A DNA stretch of 24,189 nucleotides from an uncultured Porphyromonadaceae bacterium (GCA_900550395.1 URSD01000039.1:1-24189); one strand, 5' to 3'. Counted from the first letter of the stretch, positions 6,861 to 16,333 are shown. Notes: a model not told the origin generated them from the letters alone. Program-made: numbers and translations.

Positions 6861-8573
6861 TCAGTTCCAGCCCTCGTTTTGTTTGAGAACGCCGTTGGAA
6901 AGTGTAATCTGCGTCTGCGGAATGCGGGCGAGACCTTTCGTGGCGATAATTTTCTCGCGGTTGTACGTTACGTTGGTTGCGATGCCGCCGCTGGTAACGG
7001 GGCCTGCCGTTGCGCATACGGCGTCAGCCATGACATCGACACCCTGACGGAGAAGATCCCAGTAGCGGTGGCCCTCGAATGCGAGTTCGCGTGCACGCTC
7101 GTCAAGGATGTTCTGCTTGGTGACGGGTATGTCGGACAGACCGGCGCGGTTGCGGATCTGATGCAGGTAGTCGGCTGCGGAAGACGAGCCGAGCTCGGCT
7201 GCCATCAGCATGACGTCGGCGAGGCGGACGAAGTTCCAGGGCTGAGCGTTGCACTCCTGGAAACCTGCGGTGCCCTGAGGGTTAGTGCCTGGAAGGCCGT
7301 TGCCGTAGACCAGCGGACAGTACTTCTTGACGGTGTAACCGGTGTATTCTCGCCAGTCTTTGACGTTGGTCGGGAAGTTCTCCTCGGCGCTTACGCCTTC
7401 TGCCACGATGTCGATGATGCCGGCGCTGCGGCGGGCGTCAAGATCGTTGGGGAAGAACTTGTCAATGAAAGGCTTGTTGACACAGGCGGCGCCCCAGCCC
7501 TTGCCGTAGCCGCGGGCTGTGAAGTTTTGGTTGCGCATGCCCATCATGACGAGCCAGCGGTTGGAGTCGTTGTTGCCGTTGTAGTCCTGAGTAGGAGTGA
7601 AGTTCATCGATAGAATCACTTCGCTGTTGGCGTCGCCGGCGTAGGTGGATGATTCGGCCCAGCCCACAGCGTCGGGAATGGGGTCGAGCGAGGCTGCCGG
7701 CCATAGATTCTTGAAAGAGCTCACAAGACTGTAGGGGCCGCTTTTGATGACGTCCTCCACGTAGGCGAGGGCTTCGGCCTGCGTGAGGGTGCCGGTGGTG
7801 ACGCCTTCTGCGTTGGTGTAGCCGGGCTCTTTCCCGTAGTAACCTGTGTAGTAGAGATATACGCGGCCGAGGAGTGCTTCTGCGGCATACTTGGTGACGT
7901 GGCCAAACTGCTTGGTATCGAGGGCTCCGCTGTCGCTCAGGTATGCGTCGGCTGGAATATTGTCGGCGGCGAAGCGCAGGTCGTCGATGATTGCGGCGTA
8001 CACTTCGGCGGGGTCGGCCTGCGCGCGGTTTTCCTGCGAGGGGCTGAGGAATAGGGGGATGTTGCCCCAGAGGCGTACCATGTCGAAGTAGAGGATGGCG
8101 CGGAGCGCACGGCACTCGCCGAGGTAGAGGTTACGCTTGCTCTTGCTCTCGTCGAGCCAGGTGATGGTCGCGTCGTGGGCCAGGAGTTCGTTGCAGCGGT
8201 AGACCGCAGCGTAATATATCTTCCATGTGTCGTTGTAAATGTCGAGGTGTGTGGGGCTCTGAGCCTGGTCAAAGCGGTCTACTACCTGTGCGGTGAAGTC
8301 GTCGCCGTTGCCGGTGGAGCCGTAGCACTCGTCGCTCATGACTGTGGACGATACATAGAAGTTGTTGACGCCGCCGAGGCTGGAGGCGGTGTTGCGCCAG
8401 CCGTCGTAGCAGCCGATGAGCGCACGGTAGGCGTCGCCCTCGTCCTTGTACCAGTTGCCGGTAGAGGGCTGGGTTTTGGAGGTGACATCCAGGAAATCGT
8501 CGGAGCATGCACCGAGCATGGTGGCGGCGGCGACGAAGCCGAGTGTCATTATTTTGGAAACAAATGATTTCAT
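6861..8573 (-). CDS. SusD/RagB-like surface glycan-binding lipoprotein
   Basis: The 570-residue product is the lid of a SusCD importer. It binds oligosaccharides at the outer face of the SusC barrel. The signal peptide ends at lipobox LGA-C23, and CSDDFLDV is the classic SusD start. Typical family features are the helical N-terminal region (DEGDAYRALIGCYDGW, YNDTWKIYYAAVYRCNELL), the Y.GECRALRAILYFDMVRLWGNIPLF segment, the near C-terminal DERARELAFEGHRYWDLLRQG motif, and the ending IPQTQITLSNGVLKQNEGW. Length is normal. It starts 22 bp after the susC-like stop codon, so the two are certainly co-transcribed. Family assignment is secure; the ligand is inferred from neighbouring enzymes. Confidence 0.96.
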   Translation of the reverse strand: MKSFVSKIMTLGFVAAATMLGACSDDFLDVTSKTQPSTGNWYKDEGDAYRALIGCYDGWRNTASSLGGVNNFYVSSTVMSDECYGSTGNGDDFTAQVVDRFDQAQSPTHLDIYNDTWKIYYAAVYRCNELLAHDATITWLDESKSKRNLYLGECRALRAILYFDMVRLWGNIPLFLSPSQENRAQADPAEVYAAIIDDLRFAADNIPADAYLSDSGALDTKQFGHVTKYAAEALLGRVYLYYTGYYGKEPGYTNAEGVTTGTLTQAEALAYVEDVIKSGPYSLVSSFKNLWPAASLDPIPDAVGWAESSTYAGDANSEVILSMNFTPTQDYNGNNDSNRWLVMMGMRNQNFTARGYGKGWGAACVNKPFIDKFFPNDLDARRSAGIIDIVAEGVSAEENFPTNVKDWREYTGYTVKKYCPLVYGNGLPGTNPQGTAGFQECNAQPWNFVRLADVMLMAAELGSSSAADYLHQIRNRAGLSDIPVTKQNILDERARELAFEGHRYWDLLRQGVDVMADAVCATAGPVTSGGIATNVTYNREKIIATKGLARIPQTQITLSNGVLKQNEGWN

Positions 8574-8595
8574 TGTAGCTTACTTTTTCTGATGG

Positions 8596-11500
8596 TTAGA
8601 ATGCAAGGTTAACACCTACGAGGAATGTGCGGGGACGGGGATAATAGCCGAGGTCGATTCCGCTTACCCAGCTGCTCGTGCCGTAGCCGATTTCGGGGTC
8701 CATGCCGTCGTATTTGGTGAATGTGGCAAGGTTCTGAACCTGGAAGTAGAGGCGAGCCTTGCTGCACCACTTCTGATTCATCAGCGGAGCGAAGTCGTAG
8801 CCCAGAGTGAGGTTGCTCAGGCGCAGGTAGTCGCCGTCCTGGCAGTACAGGTCGCTGAAGTCCCAGTTGATGTTCTGGTCGGTGACGCGGGGTATCTCGT
8901 TGCTGGTGCCAGGCCCGGTCCAGCGGTCGAGGATGCGTGTAGTATAGTTGGCATTCTTGTTGACCTGATTACGGTAGCTTTGTACAATCTTGAAGCCGGT
9001 GGCGCCGGTGGCGGTCAGGCCGAGGTCGAAGTTCTTGTAGAAGAGGTTGATGTTGAAACCGAATGTGAACTTTGGCATACCGTTGCCGAGGTTGACCTTA
9101 TCTTTGTCATCGATGCGGCCGTTGTGGTCGATGTCGAGGAAGATTACGTCGCCGGGCTGGGGGTTGTCTTGCTTGACACCGTTGCCGGCTGCAATCCAGT
9201 CGTTAATCTGCTGCTGAGTCTGGAAGATGCCGCCTGTCTTGAGGCCCCAGAAGTAACCGATGGGGTATCCGTTGGCGGCGCGGTAGAACTCGGCAGAGTT
9301 GTCGAAGAGCATATTGTTGTCGCCATGTATGATGCCGTCCTCGGTGGGTATGGAGCCTACCTTGTTCTTGTTGTAAGCGCCGTTGAAGCTTACGCTGTAG
9401 CTGAAGTCGTCGCCGATGACATCGTTCCATGCCACGTTGAATTCAACGCCGGTGTTCTTCACGTTACCACCGTTGATGAATGGTGCGTTGGTGCCGGCGG
9501 TTGCCAGGATGGGGGCAACAACGAGCCAGTCCTTGGTGTCTTTTTTGTAGAAGTCGAAGTTGACGCGCAGACGGTTCTTCAGGAAGGTGGCGTCGAAGCC
9601 GACATTGAATTGTTCCGAAGTCTCCCAGGTGAGGTCTTCGTTGCCGAAACGCTCGGGATAGCCGCCCCAGTTATTGCCGAGAACGGTATCGTAGCCGGTC
9701 TCCTGCTTGCCGTTGGGACCGAGATATTCACCGAAGAAGTAGTGGATGTTGGCGAGCTTGATGGGCGAGAGGTACTGGTAGTTGTCGATGTTCTGGTTGC
9801 CGACACGGCCCCAGCTGGCGCGAATCTTGAGGAAGTCGAGCCATGTGCGTGTGCCTTCCATGAATGCTTCGTTGCTGATGTTCCAGCCTGCCGACACGGA
9901 GGGGAAGGTGCCGAAGCGGTGGCCCTTGGCGAAGCGCGACGAGCCGTCGGAGCGCAGCGTGAAGTTAATCATGTATTTCTCTTTCCAGTTCCATCCCAAT
10001 CGGCCGAAGTAGCTGACGGTGCGGGCCTGGTCGTGCGGGTTGCCGGCTGCTCCGAGACCGTCGGCGCTGCTGGCGGCGGTGCCGTTGCTGATCCATGCGT
10101 AGGGCCATGTGTCGAAGCCGTCGCGCAGGTAGGCTTGATTGCCACCGAGGTAGGTGCCCTCGTAGCGGTACGATTCCATGCCGAGCATCGCGTTGAAGTT
10201 ATGGTCCTTGATGCTCCAGTCGTAGCTGACAGTGTTGGTCCAGGTCATGCCCAGACTGTGGTTGGTGTTCTGGCTTACGCGCGTATAATCATTATATGTG
10301 TAAGGCGAGAAGTGGTATATGGGGGTGAAGCTTCGGTACTCCGTACTGCCGTAGACAACGCCGAAGACAGTGCGTACCTTGAGGTTCTTGATGGGTTCTA
10401 CCTGAGCGTAGACGTTGCCTGAGAATGTCGCGCCTTTATTCTCGTTGTTGGTGTTTATCATCATTGAACCGTAGGGGTTGCCGTCGTTCGGATACCAGTC
10501 ACTGCCGTCCGTATTGTTAAATTCGCCGTCGGCGTTATAGACGGGCGAAAGGGGAGTTGTGGCGAATGCGCCGCGCAGCGTGTTGTTGTACTGGTTGCCC
10601 ACGCCGATGCCGCGGCTCTTGGTGTAGACGAAGCTGGCCTGCTCGCCCACGGTGATTATTCCGTCGAAGAGCTTGTGGTCGGAGTTCATGCGGAAGTTGT
10701 AGCGCGAGTAGTTCGACACATCTTTGCCGCCCACGATACCTTCCTGATTGAGGTAGCCGAGGCTCATGGCGTAAGTGCTGTTGGTGTTTCCGCCGGTCAC
10801 ACCCAGACTATAGCTCTGGGTGATTGCATTGTCTTTGAACATCTGGCCAATCCAGTCTGTATCGTATGTGTGGCCCAGACGGTTTCCCTCGGCGTCGAGG
10901 GGCCAGATGGACTTCATGCCTTCCCAGTCATAGCGTGGGTTACCGCTGTTGAGCGCCTGCTCGTCCATGATTGTCATGTATTCATGGGCGTTGAGCATCT
11001 TCATCTTCTTGGCGGCACTCTGCCAGCCGTAGTAGCCGTCGAAAGTGACTTTGGCGCGTCCGTCCTTGCCCTGACGGGTGGTAATGAGCACTACGCCATT
11101 GGCAGCCTGTGCACCGTAGATGGCTGCTGATGCAGCATCTTTCAGTACGTCGATGCTCTCGATGTCGGCGGGGTTCAGGGTAGAGATGTCGCCGCCCACA
11201 CCATCAATGAGGTAGAGGGGCGAAGCGTTGCCGGTGGTACCGAGACCACGGATTGTGACCTTCATGCTCGAACCGGGCTGGCCTGACTCAGAGGCAATGT
11301 TGACGCCGGGGAGCTGGCCCTGCATGGCCTGCAGAGGCGATGTAGTGTTCTGCTTTGCGATTTCGTCGCCCTTGATTTGGGCGGTGGCGCCGGTGACGAG
11401 TTTCTTCTTCATAACGCCGTAACCTACGACCACGAGTTCGTTGAGCGACTCGGAGTTTTCGGTGAGTGCCACGTCGAGGCGGTTGCCGTTGACTTTGATG

Positions 11501-11781
11501 TCGCGGGGCGTGAAGCCTACATAGCTGAAGGTCAGGGTTGTGCCCTGAGCCACCTTGATGGTGTAGTTGCCGTCGATGTCGGTGGTGACGCCGTCTTTGG
11601 CACCCTTTACTGTTACCGATGCACCGATGAGGGGTTCGCCGTCAGTGGCCGAAGTCACCGTGCCGGTGACCGTCTGCGTCTGTGCGCTCGCTGCAGCGGC
11701 GCCCACCAACAGGCACAATGCCAGCAGCATGGCTCGCGCGGAGCTCAGCCGGAGGCACCATTTACTGAGTGTTTGTCCCAT
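8596..11781 (-). CDS. SusC/RagA-like TonB-dependent outer-membrane transporter
   Basis: The 1061-residue product forms the outer-membrane barrel that imports glycan fragments using TonB energy, with SusD as its lid. A signal peptide ends near AAASAQTQ. A carboxypeptidase-regulatory-like beta domain follows (VTGTVTSATDGEPLIGASV ... SYVGF), then the SusC plug signature (LNELVVVGYG, GDEIAKQNT, SPLYLIDGVGGD, IDVLKDAASAAIYGA, GVVLITT) and a long beta-barrel ending FLVGVNLAF. No STN signalling domain is present, so regulation is left to the HTCS rather than to an anti-sigma pair. A TTG 15 codons upstream is in frame, but ATG at 11781 gives the proper signal peptide. It heads the leftward operon. 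Confidence 0.96.
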   Translation of the reverse strand: MGQTLSKWCLRLSSARAMLLALCLLVGAAAASAQTQTVTGTVTSATDGEPLIGASVTVKGAKDGVTTDIDGNYTIKVAQGTTLTFSYVGFTPRDIKVNGNRLDVALTENSESLNELVVVGYGVMKKKLVTGATAQIKGDEIAKQNTTSPLQAMQGQLPGVNIASESGQPGSSMKVTIRGLGTTGNASPLYLIDGVGGDISTLNPADIESIDVLKDAASAAIYGAQAANGVVLITTRQGKDGRAKVTFDGYYGWQSAAKKMKMLNAHEYMTIMDEQALNSGNPRYDWEGMKSIWPLDAEGNRLGHTYDTDWIGQMFKDNAITQSYSLGVTGGNTNSTYAMSLGYLNQEGIVGGKDVSNYSRYNFRMNSDHKLFDGIITVGEQASFVYTKSRGIGVGNQYNNTLRGAFATTPLSPVYNADGEFNNTDGSDWYPNDGNPYGSMMINTNNENKGATFSGNVYAQVEPIKNLKVRTVFGVVYGSTEYRSFTPIYHFSPYTYNDYTRVSQNTNHSLGMTWTNTVSYDWSIKDHNFNAMLGMESYRYEGTYLGGNQAYLRDGFDTWPYAWISNGTAASSADGLGAAGNPHDQARTVSYFGRLGWNWKEKYMINFTLRSDGSSRFAKGHRFGTFPSVSAGWNISNEAFMEGTRTWLDFLKIRASWGRVGNQNIDNYQYLSPIKLANIHYFFGEYLGPNGKQETGYDTVLGNNWGGYPERFGNEDLTWETSEQFNVGFDATFLKNRLRVNFDFYKKDTKDWLVVAPILATAGTNAPFINGGNVKNTGVEFNVAWNDVIGDDFSYSVSFNGAYNKNKVGSIPTEDGIIHGDNNMLFDNSAEFYRAANGYPIGYFWGLKTGGIFQTQQQINDWIAAGNGVKQDNPQPGDVIFLDIDHNGRIDDKDKVNLGNGMPKFTFGFNINLFYKNFDLGLTATGATGFKIVQSYRNQVNKNANYTTRILDRWTGPGTSNEIPRVTDQNINWDFSDLYCQDGDYLRLSNLTLGYDFAPLMNQKWCSKARLYFQVQNLATFTKYDGMDPEIGYGTSSWVSGIDLGYYPRPRTFLVGVNLAF

Positions 11782-11917
11782 TGATAATGATTTTTGGTAA
11801 GATAGATTGTTTGATGATTGATTCAAAAGGAGTGGAAAGAGTGGCCTTGATAGAGACCGTTTTTGTCTGTGTGATTTTTTCGGGGGTTAGATTCAGTGTT
11901 TCGTCAAATGTCGTCAG

Positions 11918-11948
11918 TTTTGTCAGGTTTAAATTTGTCAGGTTAAAA
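11918..11948. repeat. Tandem 15-bp repeat in the susC leader
   Basis: Two adjacent units, TTTGTCAGGTTTAAA and TTTGTCAGGTTAAAA, repeat with a 15-bp period; a partial GTCAG lies just beside them. They lie about 140-165 bp before the susC start. Regulators with AraC-type DNA-binding domains often recognise direct repeats, so this may be an operator. Alternatively it is part of the leader RNA. A near-match -7 element (minus strand GACATTTG, plus-strand 11904-11911) lies right beside it. Confidence 0.5.
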
Positions 11949-12002
11949 TATCTGTCCGGATCATGCAGCCCGGCTGTCGCTGGGCGTGTCTGAATCCGTA
12001 CG

Positions 12003-12010
12003 CAAAGTTA
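12003..12010 (-). promoter_or_regulatory. Probable -7 element of the susC promoter
   Basis: The minus strand reads TAACTTTG, a full TAnnTTTG match identical to that of the tRNA/rpsT promoter. No TTTG occurs at -33. Instead one copy of the AGGCAACAT motif sits there, as expected for a promoter that depends on an activator. Confidence 0.55.
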
Positions 12011-12028
12011 CGCGTTTAATAATATGGG

Positions 12029-12091
12029 CCGATGTTGCCTCGTTGCGTAGGGATACATTAAAAGTTTTACCTACTGCCCGAAATGTTGCCT
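12029..12091 (-). promoter_or_regulatory. Candidate HTCS operator pair upstream of susC
   Basis: AGGCAACAT occurs twice on the minus strand (plus-strand 12032-12040 and 12083-12091), 51 bp apart, each followed by a CGG core (ACATCGGCC and ACATTTCGGGC). The near copy covers the -33 region of the susC promoter. A related ACATTCGGAG sequence lies upstream of the GH31 promoter. The repeats are visible; HTCS binding is inferred. Confidence 0.4.
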
Positions 12092-12172
12092 AACTTGGTA
12101 TAAAATGTTATATGTAACCAAATTTATGTTTAAGAACATATATTTTAACATGCGGCAGGGGGCTGAAATGAT

Positions 12173-12180
12173 TACTTTTG
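12173..12180 (+). promoter_or_regulatory. Probable -7 element of the HTCS gene
   Basis: TACTTTTG matches TAnnTTTG and ends 33 bp before the HTCS ATG, giving a short leader of roughly 27 nt. No -33 match is present. It overlaps the in-frame TTG start, which argues further for the ATG at 12214. Confidence 0.5.
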
Positions 12181-12213
12181 CAATACCGAAAAAGCTCAAA
12201 TGTATACAGCACT

Positions 12214-15200
12214 ATGCCTTACCGTATCCTTATATATATAATATGTTGTCTTTGCCCGTGTTTAATGCGCGGTGCATCCACCATCCAGTTTCTGCACCTT
12301 CCGGAAGGAGCGAAGCTCAGCAGCAAACTCGTTAACACTATATATCAAGACGATGACGGCTTTATCTATTTCGGCACAGCCTCGGGTCTTGACCGCTTCG
12401 ACGGCTACAGTGTACGCGGCTATGTATGCGACCCGGCCGACACCACCACAATCCACGACAGCTATGTGGAATATATCGTCGCCGCGCCCGACGGGCGTCT
12501 GTGGGTTGGAGGCGCAAGCGGATTCTCCGTCTTCGACCCGGCGACGGATAGATTTCATCGAAATTCGAGCGCCGACTATACAGCACTGGGATTGTCATCG
12601 GCCCCGCAGCTGGTAGCGTTCGACAGCGCCGGCAACGGATGGTTTTATGTGCGGGACGACGGCATTTACATCAGCGCCGGCGGCGTGACACGCCGCGTAT
12701 CCGATCCGGACGGGCTACTCCGACGCGGCGAAGTGTGTGAGCTTACCGAAGATTCTTCCGGACGCATGTGTGCCGCGCTGCGCGGCGGCGATATAGTGTT
12801 CATCGAACCGCAGACGGCACGGCCCGTCTCAGTTGTTCGGCCGGCAGGAGGTGCCACGCCGCAGCCCGACCATATTTTTCACTTATACCACGACCGCGAC
12901 GGGCTGCTGTGGGTGTACTCGGAGGGTGGCCTGTGGCTCTACTCACCGGCATCGGGCACATGGCACGACTCGCTCGGCGGCACGCCGTTGCCGCAAGGCC
13001 TGGTCAAATGTGTGATACAGGACCGCATGGGACGCATGTGGATAGGCTTCGAGCACGACGGCATCATAGTAATGGAGAAAAACGGCGTGATGCAGCACCT
13101 GAACAATGACAGCGGCGATTACCGCAGCCTTGGCGCCAACACAGTCACCGCCATCATGGAAGACCGTTCCGGCACGGTGTGGGTGGGTTCGCGCAAAAAC
13201 GGCGTGTCGCGCTACGACGAGACCGCCTTCAAATTTGACTTCACAGGATTTCCCGATGTCAACTGCATACTTCCGAGCACGGACGGGAAGGTGTGGCTCG
13301 CCACCGACTCCGACGGCATCATACTCTGGGACCGCCGCGGCGGCCGCCGTCACAATGTGGCTATCCCCGGCTGCGACGGCCCGGACGCTACGGTGGTGAC
13401 TCTTGCCGGCGACAGCACGGGCACGATGTGGGCCGGCACTTACGCCCTCGGCCTCATACGCACGAGCGCCGACGGCAGCGGCACCCGCCGTTACACCACG
13501 ACCGACGGCCTCGTATCGGACAACATCTGGAGCATATTGCCGCTGAGCGACGGCTCGCTGATGCTCGGCACCCTCGGCGCCGGACTGCAGGTCTACAATC
13601 CGGCCACCGGCGCATCGAAAGTGTACGACACTCAGAATTCGGGCCTCGGCAACGACTTCGTCATCAGCATGTCGCGCGCACGCGACGGCCGCGTGTGGCT
13701 GTCGACCGCCTATGGCGTGTCGGTCTACGACCCGCGCACCGACGACATCGTGACGATGCGGGGCAACCGACGCGGCGACGCGCTATTCCTCAACGACAAC
13801 GTCAATCAGGTATACGCCGACTCCCGCGGACTCATTTGGCTTGCGACGCGTACCGGCCTGAACGTCTACGATCCGGACGCCGACAGCGTCTACGTGGTTC
13901 CCACAGGGCCTCCCGGGCGCTTCGTGCTCGGCATAGCGGAGGACGCAGCCCATGCCATGTGGACGAGTATAGGCAACTCGCTGACGAGCATCGCCGTAGA
14001 CGGCGGCGACGGCAAGCCCTGGACATTCACTACCCATACCTACGACAGCAGTGACGGGCTCCAGACGTGCGACTTCAACCAGCGCTCCATCGCTTCCCTA
14101 CCCGACGGCGGGATGATGATAGGCGGATTCTACGGAGTCAACGAATGGAGGCCGGATGCCATAAAGCCGGGACAGACCGCGCCCAGGGTGATGTTCACCG
14201 GCCTGTCGCTATACAACGAGGAAGTGGCAGTGGGCGCATCCAACCGCGGCCGTGTGCTGCTCCCGCGCCGCATCAGCGACCTCGACCGCATAGTTCTGGA
14301 CCACACCGACAACGAGTTTTCCATCAGTTTCACCACCGACAACTATGTCAAGCCCGAGCGTACTGTCTACAGCTACCGCCTCGACGGCTTCAACGAGGAG
14401 TGGCAGCAGCTGCCGCCGAACACCCACCGGGTGTCGTACACCAACCTTGCCCCGGGCCATTACCGCCTGCACGTACGCGCCGTCAGCGGCGACGGCGTGC
14501 CATCGGCCAATGAGGCCGCGCTCGACATCATAATCCGGCCGCCGTTCTACGCCACACCCATTGCCAAGGCCTTGTTTTTCGTGCTGCTCGCTCTGTCGAT
14601 CATAGGCAGCGTATGGCTGGTACACCGGCGCGACCAGCGCATATCGCAGATGCGCATACGAGAGGAGGCGCGCCGCAAGCAGGAAGAACTCGACGACATG
14701 AAGTTCCGGTTCTTCACCAACGTGAGCCATGAACTGCGCACGCCGCTGACGCTCATCACCGCACCTCTCGACTCACTGATGAAACAGAAGTTCGACTCTT
14801 CCGTCCACGAGAAACTTGACATCATCCACACCAATGCCGACAAACTCCTGGCTATGGTGAACCAGCTGCTCGACTTCCGCAAGAGCGAGATGGCGGCCCT
14901 GAGCCTTAATCTGTCGCGCGGCAACATCGTGGCATTTGTACGCGACATATGCGACAACTTCAAGTCTCTCGGCGAGAAGAAGAACATACATCTTACGTTC
15001 TTCAGCCCTCTGCACAGCCTGAACATGGATTTCGACGAAGACAAGATGGGCAAGATCGTGACAAACCTGCTCAGCAATGCCTTCAAGTTCACCCCGGCCG
15101 AGGGGCGCGTGGATGTGGCAATGACGCTTGCGCCCGAGGGCGACATGCTGGAAATCACCATCGCCGACACCGGCTGCGGCATTTCCGACGCCGACAAGCA

Positions 15201-16188
15201 GCGTGTTTTCGAACGTTTTTTCCAGAGCGCCGACGCGCCATCGGTAGGCGGCACAGGCATAGGCCTGAACCTTGTGGCCGAGTTCGCGCGTCTGCACGGC
15301 GGCAGCGTGGCTGTAGCCGACAATGCGGTGCGCGGGACGGTGTTCACGGTGACTATACCCGTCCGCGGAGCTGATTCCATCAGCTCCGCGGACGACACGC
15401 AGACGCGCCCCCCTGCGGCCCCACATGGAGGCCAGCGCCTGCTGGTGGTCGACGACAATGCAGACCTGCAGCGCTTTGTCGCATCGGAACTGAATGGCGA
15501 CTACATGGTTGTCACCGCCTCCGACGGCGCCGAAGCCCTTCAGGAAATAAAGCGCGTCAAGCCCGACATAATCATCAGCGACCTCATGATGGAGGGTATG
15601 GATGGCATCGAGTTGTGCCGCAGGCTGAAAGGCAGTCCCGACACGGCCGATATTCCCCTGCTGATACTGACTGCCAAGCACGATGTGTCAGCCAAAATCG
15701 AGGGTCTGACTCTCGGTGCGGACGACTATATGACCAAACCCTTCAATGTGGACGAACTGCGCCTGCGGCTCAGCAAGCTTCTCGACCTGCGCGGCCGGGG
15801 TGCAAAGCGGGCGCTCATTGACCCCGAGCCGCAGGACATCACCATCACATCGCTCGACGAGAAGCTTATAGAGCGCGCCGTGCGCTATGTCGACGCCAAC
15901 ATGGCACGTGCCGATCTTTCGGTAGAAGAACTTGCCGCGGAGCTGGGCATGAGCCGCGTGCACCTGTACAAGCGCCTCAAGCAGATCACGGGCAAGACCC
16001 CGATAGAGTTCATACGCCTGCTGCGGCTCAAGCGTGCCGCACAGTTGCTGCGCGAGAGCCAGCTCAATATCAGCGAAATCGCCTACGACTGCGGCTTCAA
16101 CAACCCGAAATACTTCAGCCGCTATTTCAAGGAGGAATTCGGCGTACTGCCCTCGGTATATCAGAACCGCGAGGACGCCGCGCAGTAG
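12214..16188 (+). CDS. Hybrid two-component system sensor/regulator (HTCS)
   Basis: This 1324-residue protein combines sensor kinase, receiver and transcription factor, and is the usual activator of complex-glycan loci. A short hydrophobic signal segment is followed by about 14 periplasmic two-bladed-propeller repeats (DG..W.GT..G....), a Y_Y_Y domain (about 680-770) and one membrane helix (about 784-806). In the cytoplasm it has a HisKA domain with His839 in SHELRT, an ATPase domain (NLLSNAFKFT, DTGCGIS, GTGIGLNL), a receiver with phospho-acceptor Asp1123 in ISDLMM, and a C-terminal AraC-type domain (about 1219-1324) with two helix-turn-helix units. All key residues are intact. It is divergent from susC and upstream of GH31, so it probably drives both arms in response to an oligosaccharide. 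ATG was preferred over a TTG 12 codons earlier. Confidence 0.96.
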   Translation: MPYRILIYIICCLCPCLMRGASTIQFLHLPEGAKLSSKLVNTIYQDDDGFIYFGTASGLDRFDGYSVRGYVCDPADTTTIHDSYVEYIVAAPDGRLWVGGASGFSVFDPATDRFHRNSSADYTALGLSSAPQLVAFDSAGNGWFYVRDDGIYISAGGVTRRVSDPDGLLRRGEVCELTEDSSGRMCAALRGGDIVFIEPQTARPVSVVRPAGGATPQPDHIFHLYHDRDGLLWVYSEGGLWLYSPASGTWHDSLGGTPLPQGLVKCVIQDRMGRMWIGFEHDGIIVMEKNGVMQHLNNDSGDYRSLGANTVTAIMEDRSGTVWVGSRKNGVSRYDETAFKFDFTGFPDVNCILPSTDGKVWLATDSDGIILWDRRGGRRHNVAIPGCDGPDATVVTLAGDSTGTMWAGTYALGLIRTSADGSGTRRYTTTDGLVSDNIWSILPLSDGSLMLGTLGAGLQVYNPATGASKVYDTQNSGLGNDFVISMSRARDGRVWLSTAYGVSVYDPRTDDIVTMRGNRRGDALFLNDNVNQVYADSRGLIWLATRTGLNVYDPDADSVYVVPTGPPGRFVLGIAEDAAHAMWTSIGNSLTSIAVDGGDGKPWTFTTHTYDSSDGLQTCDFNQRSIASLPDGGMMIGGFYGVNEWRPDAIKPGQTAPRVMFTGLSLYNEEVAVGASNRGRVLLPRRISDLDRIVLDHTDNEFSISFTTDNYVKPERTVYSYRLDGFNEEWQQLPPNTHRVSYTNLAPGHYRLHVRAVSGDGVPSANEAALDIIIRPPFYATPIAKALFFVLLALSIIGSVWLVHRRDQRISQMRIREEARRKQEELDDMKFRFFTNVSHELRTPLTLITAPLDSLMKQKFDSSVHEKLDIIHTNADKLLAMVNQLLDFRKSEMAALSLNLSRGNIVAFVRDICDNFKSLGEKKNIHLTFFSPLHSLNMDFDEDKMGKIVTNLLSNAFKFTPAEGRVDVAMTLAPEGDMLEITIADTGCGISDADKQRVFERFFQSADAPSVGGTGIGLNLVAEFARLHGGSVAVADNAVRGTVFTVTIPVRGADSISSADDTQTRPPAAPHGGQRLLVVDDNADLQRFVASELNGDYMVVTASDGAEALQEIKRVKPDIIISDLMMEGMDGIELCRRLKGSPDTADIPLLILTAKHDVSAKIEGLTLGADDYMTKPFNVDELRLRLSKLLDLRGRGAKRALIDPEPQDITITSLDEKLIERAVRYVDANMARADLSVEELAAELGMSRVHLYKRLKQITGKTPIEFIRLLRLKRAAQLLRESQLNISEIAYDCGFNNPKYFSRYFKEEFGVLPSVYQNREDAAQ

Positions 16189-16207
16189 CCTGTTAACAAA
16201 TCATCCC

Positions 16208-16265
16208 CATTCGTGAAACATATCCCCACCCCGTATAACTCCTTGATACATATAGTTTACATTCG
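16208..16265 (+). promoter_or_regulatory. Candidate HTCS operator pair upstream of GH31
   Basis: CATTCG occurs at 16208-16213 and 16260-16265, 52 bp apart, close to the 51-bp spacing of the motif pair before susC. The promoter-near copy, TTTACATTCGGAG, resembles the susC copies around an ACAT-CGG core. Further short repeats (ATCCCCA twice, GAAACATAT/GATACATAT) fill the space between. This is inference from sequence similarity alone. Confidence 0.35.
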
Positions 16266-16291
16266 GAGTAATAAAATCGGCGCGAAGTCGT

Positions 16292-16299
16292 TATCTTTG
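16292..16299 (+). promoter_or_regulatory. Probable -7 element of the GH31-GH2-GH3-xylA operon
   Basis: TATCTTTG is a full TAnnTTTG match 35 bp before the GH31 ATG, in the 145-bp gap after the HTCS gene. There is no -33 TTTG, again suggesting an activated promoter. Confidence 0.55.
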
Positions 16300-16333
16300 C
16301 ATAAGATAATTCAATAACCATAAATCCATATAG

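Larger units (their letters stand above)
11782..12213. promoter_or_regulatory. Divergent susC/HTCS regulatory region
   Basis: These 432 bases contain no credible gene. They hold a -7 element for each arm (12003-12010 leftward, 12173-12180 rightward), two copies of ATGTTGCCT 51 bp apart upstream of the susC promoter, a tandem 15-bp repeat in the susC leader and a small hairpin near 11967-11985. The susC leader would be about 215 nt long if the 12003-12010 element is used. Base composition is clearly more AT-rich than in the genes. Confidence 0.6.

Noticed and set aside
8980..10422. 480-codon plus-strand frame opposite the susC-like gene
   Set aside because: Same codon-bias effect; the barrel of the SusC-like protein is uninterrupted on the minus strand.
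11782..11826. Upstream TTG start for the SusC-like protein
   Set aside because: It would add 15 polar residues before the signal peptide; ATG at 11781 gives a normal N terminus.
12178..12213. Upstream TTG start for the HTCS
   Set aside because: It overlaps the probable -7 element TACTTTTG, so it would not be in the transcript; ATG at 12214 also gives a cleaner signal segment.
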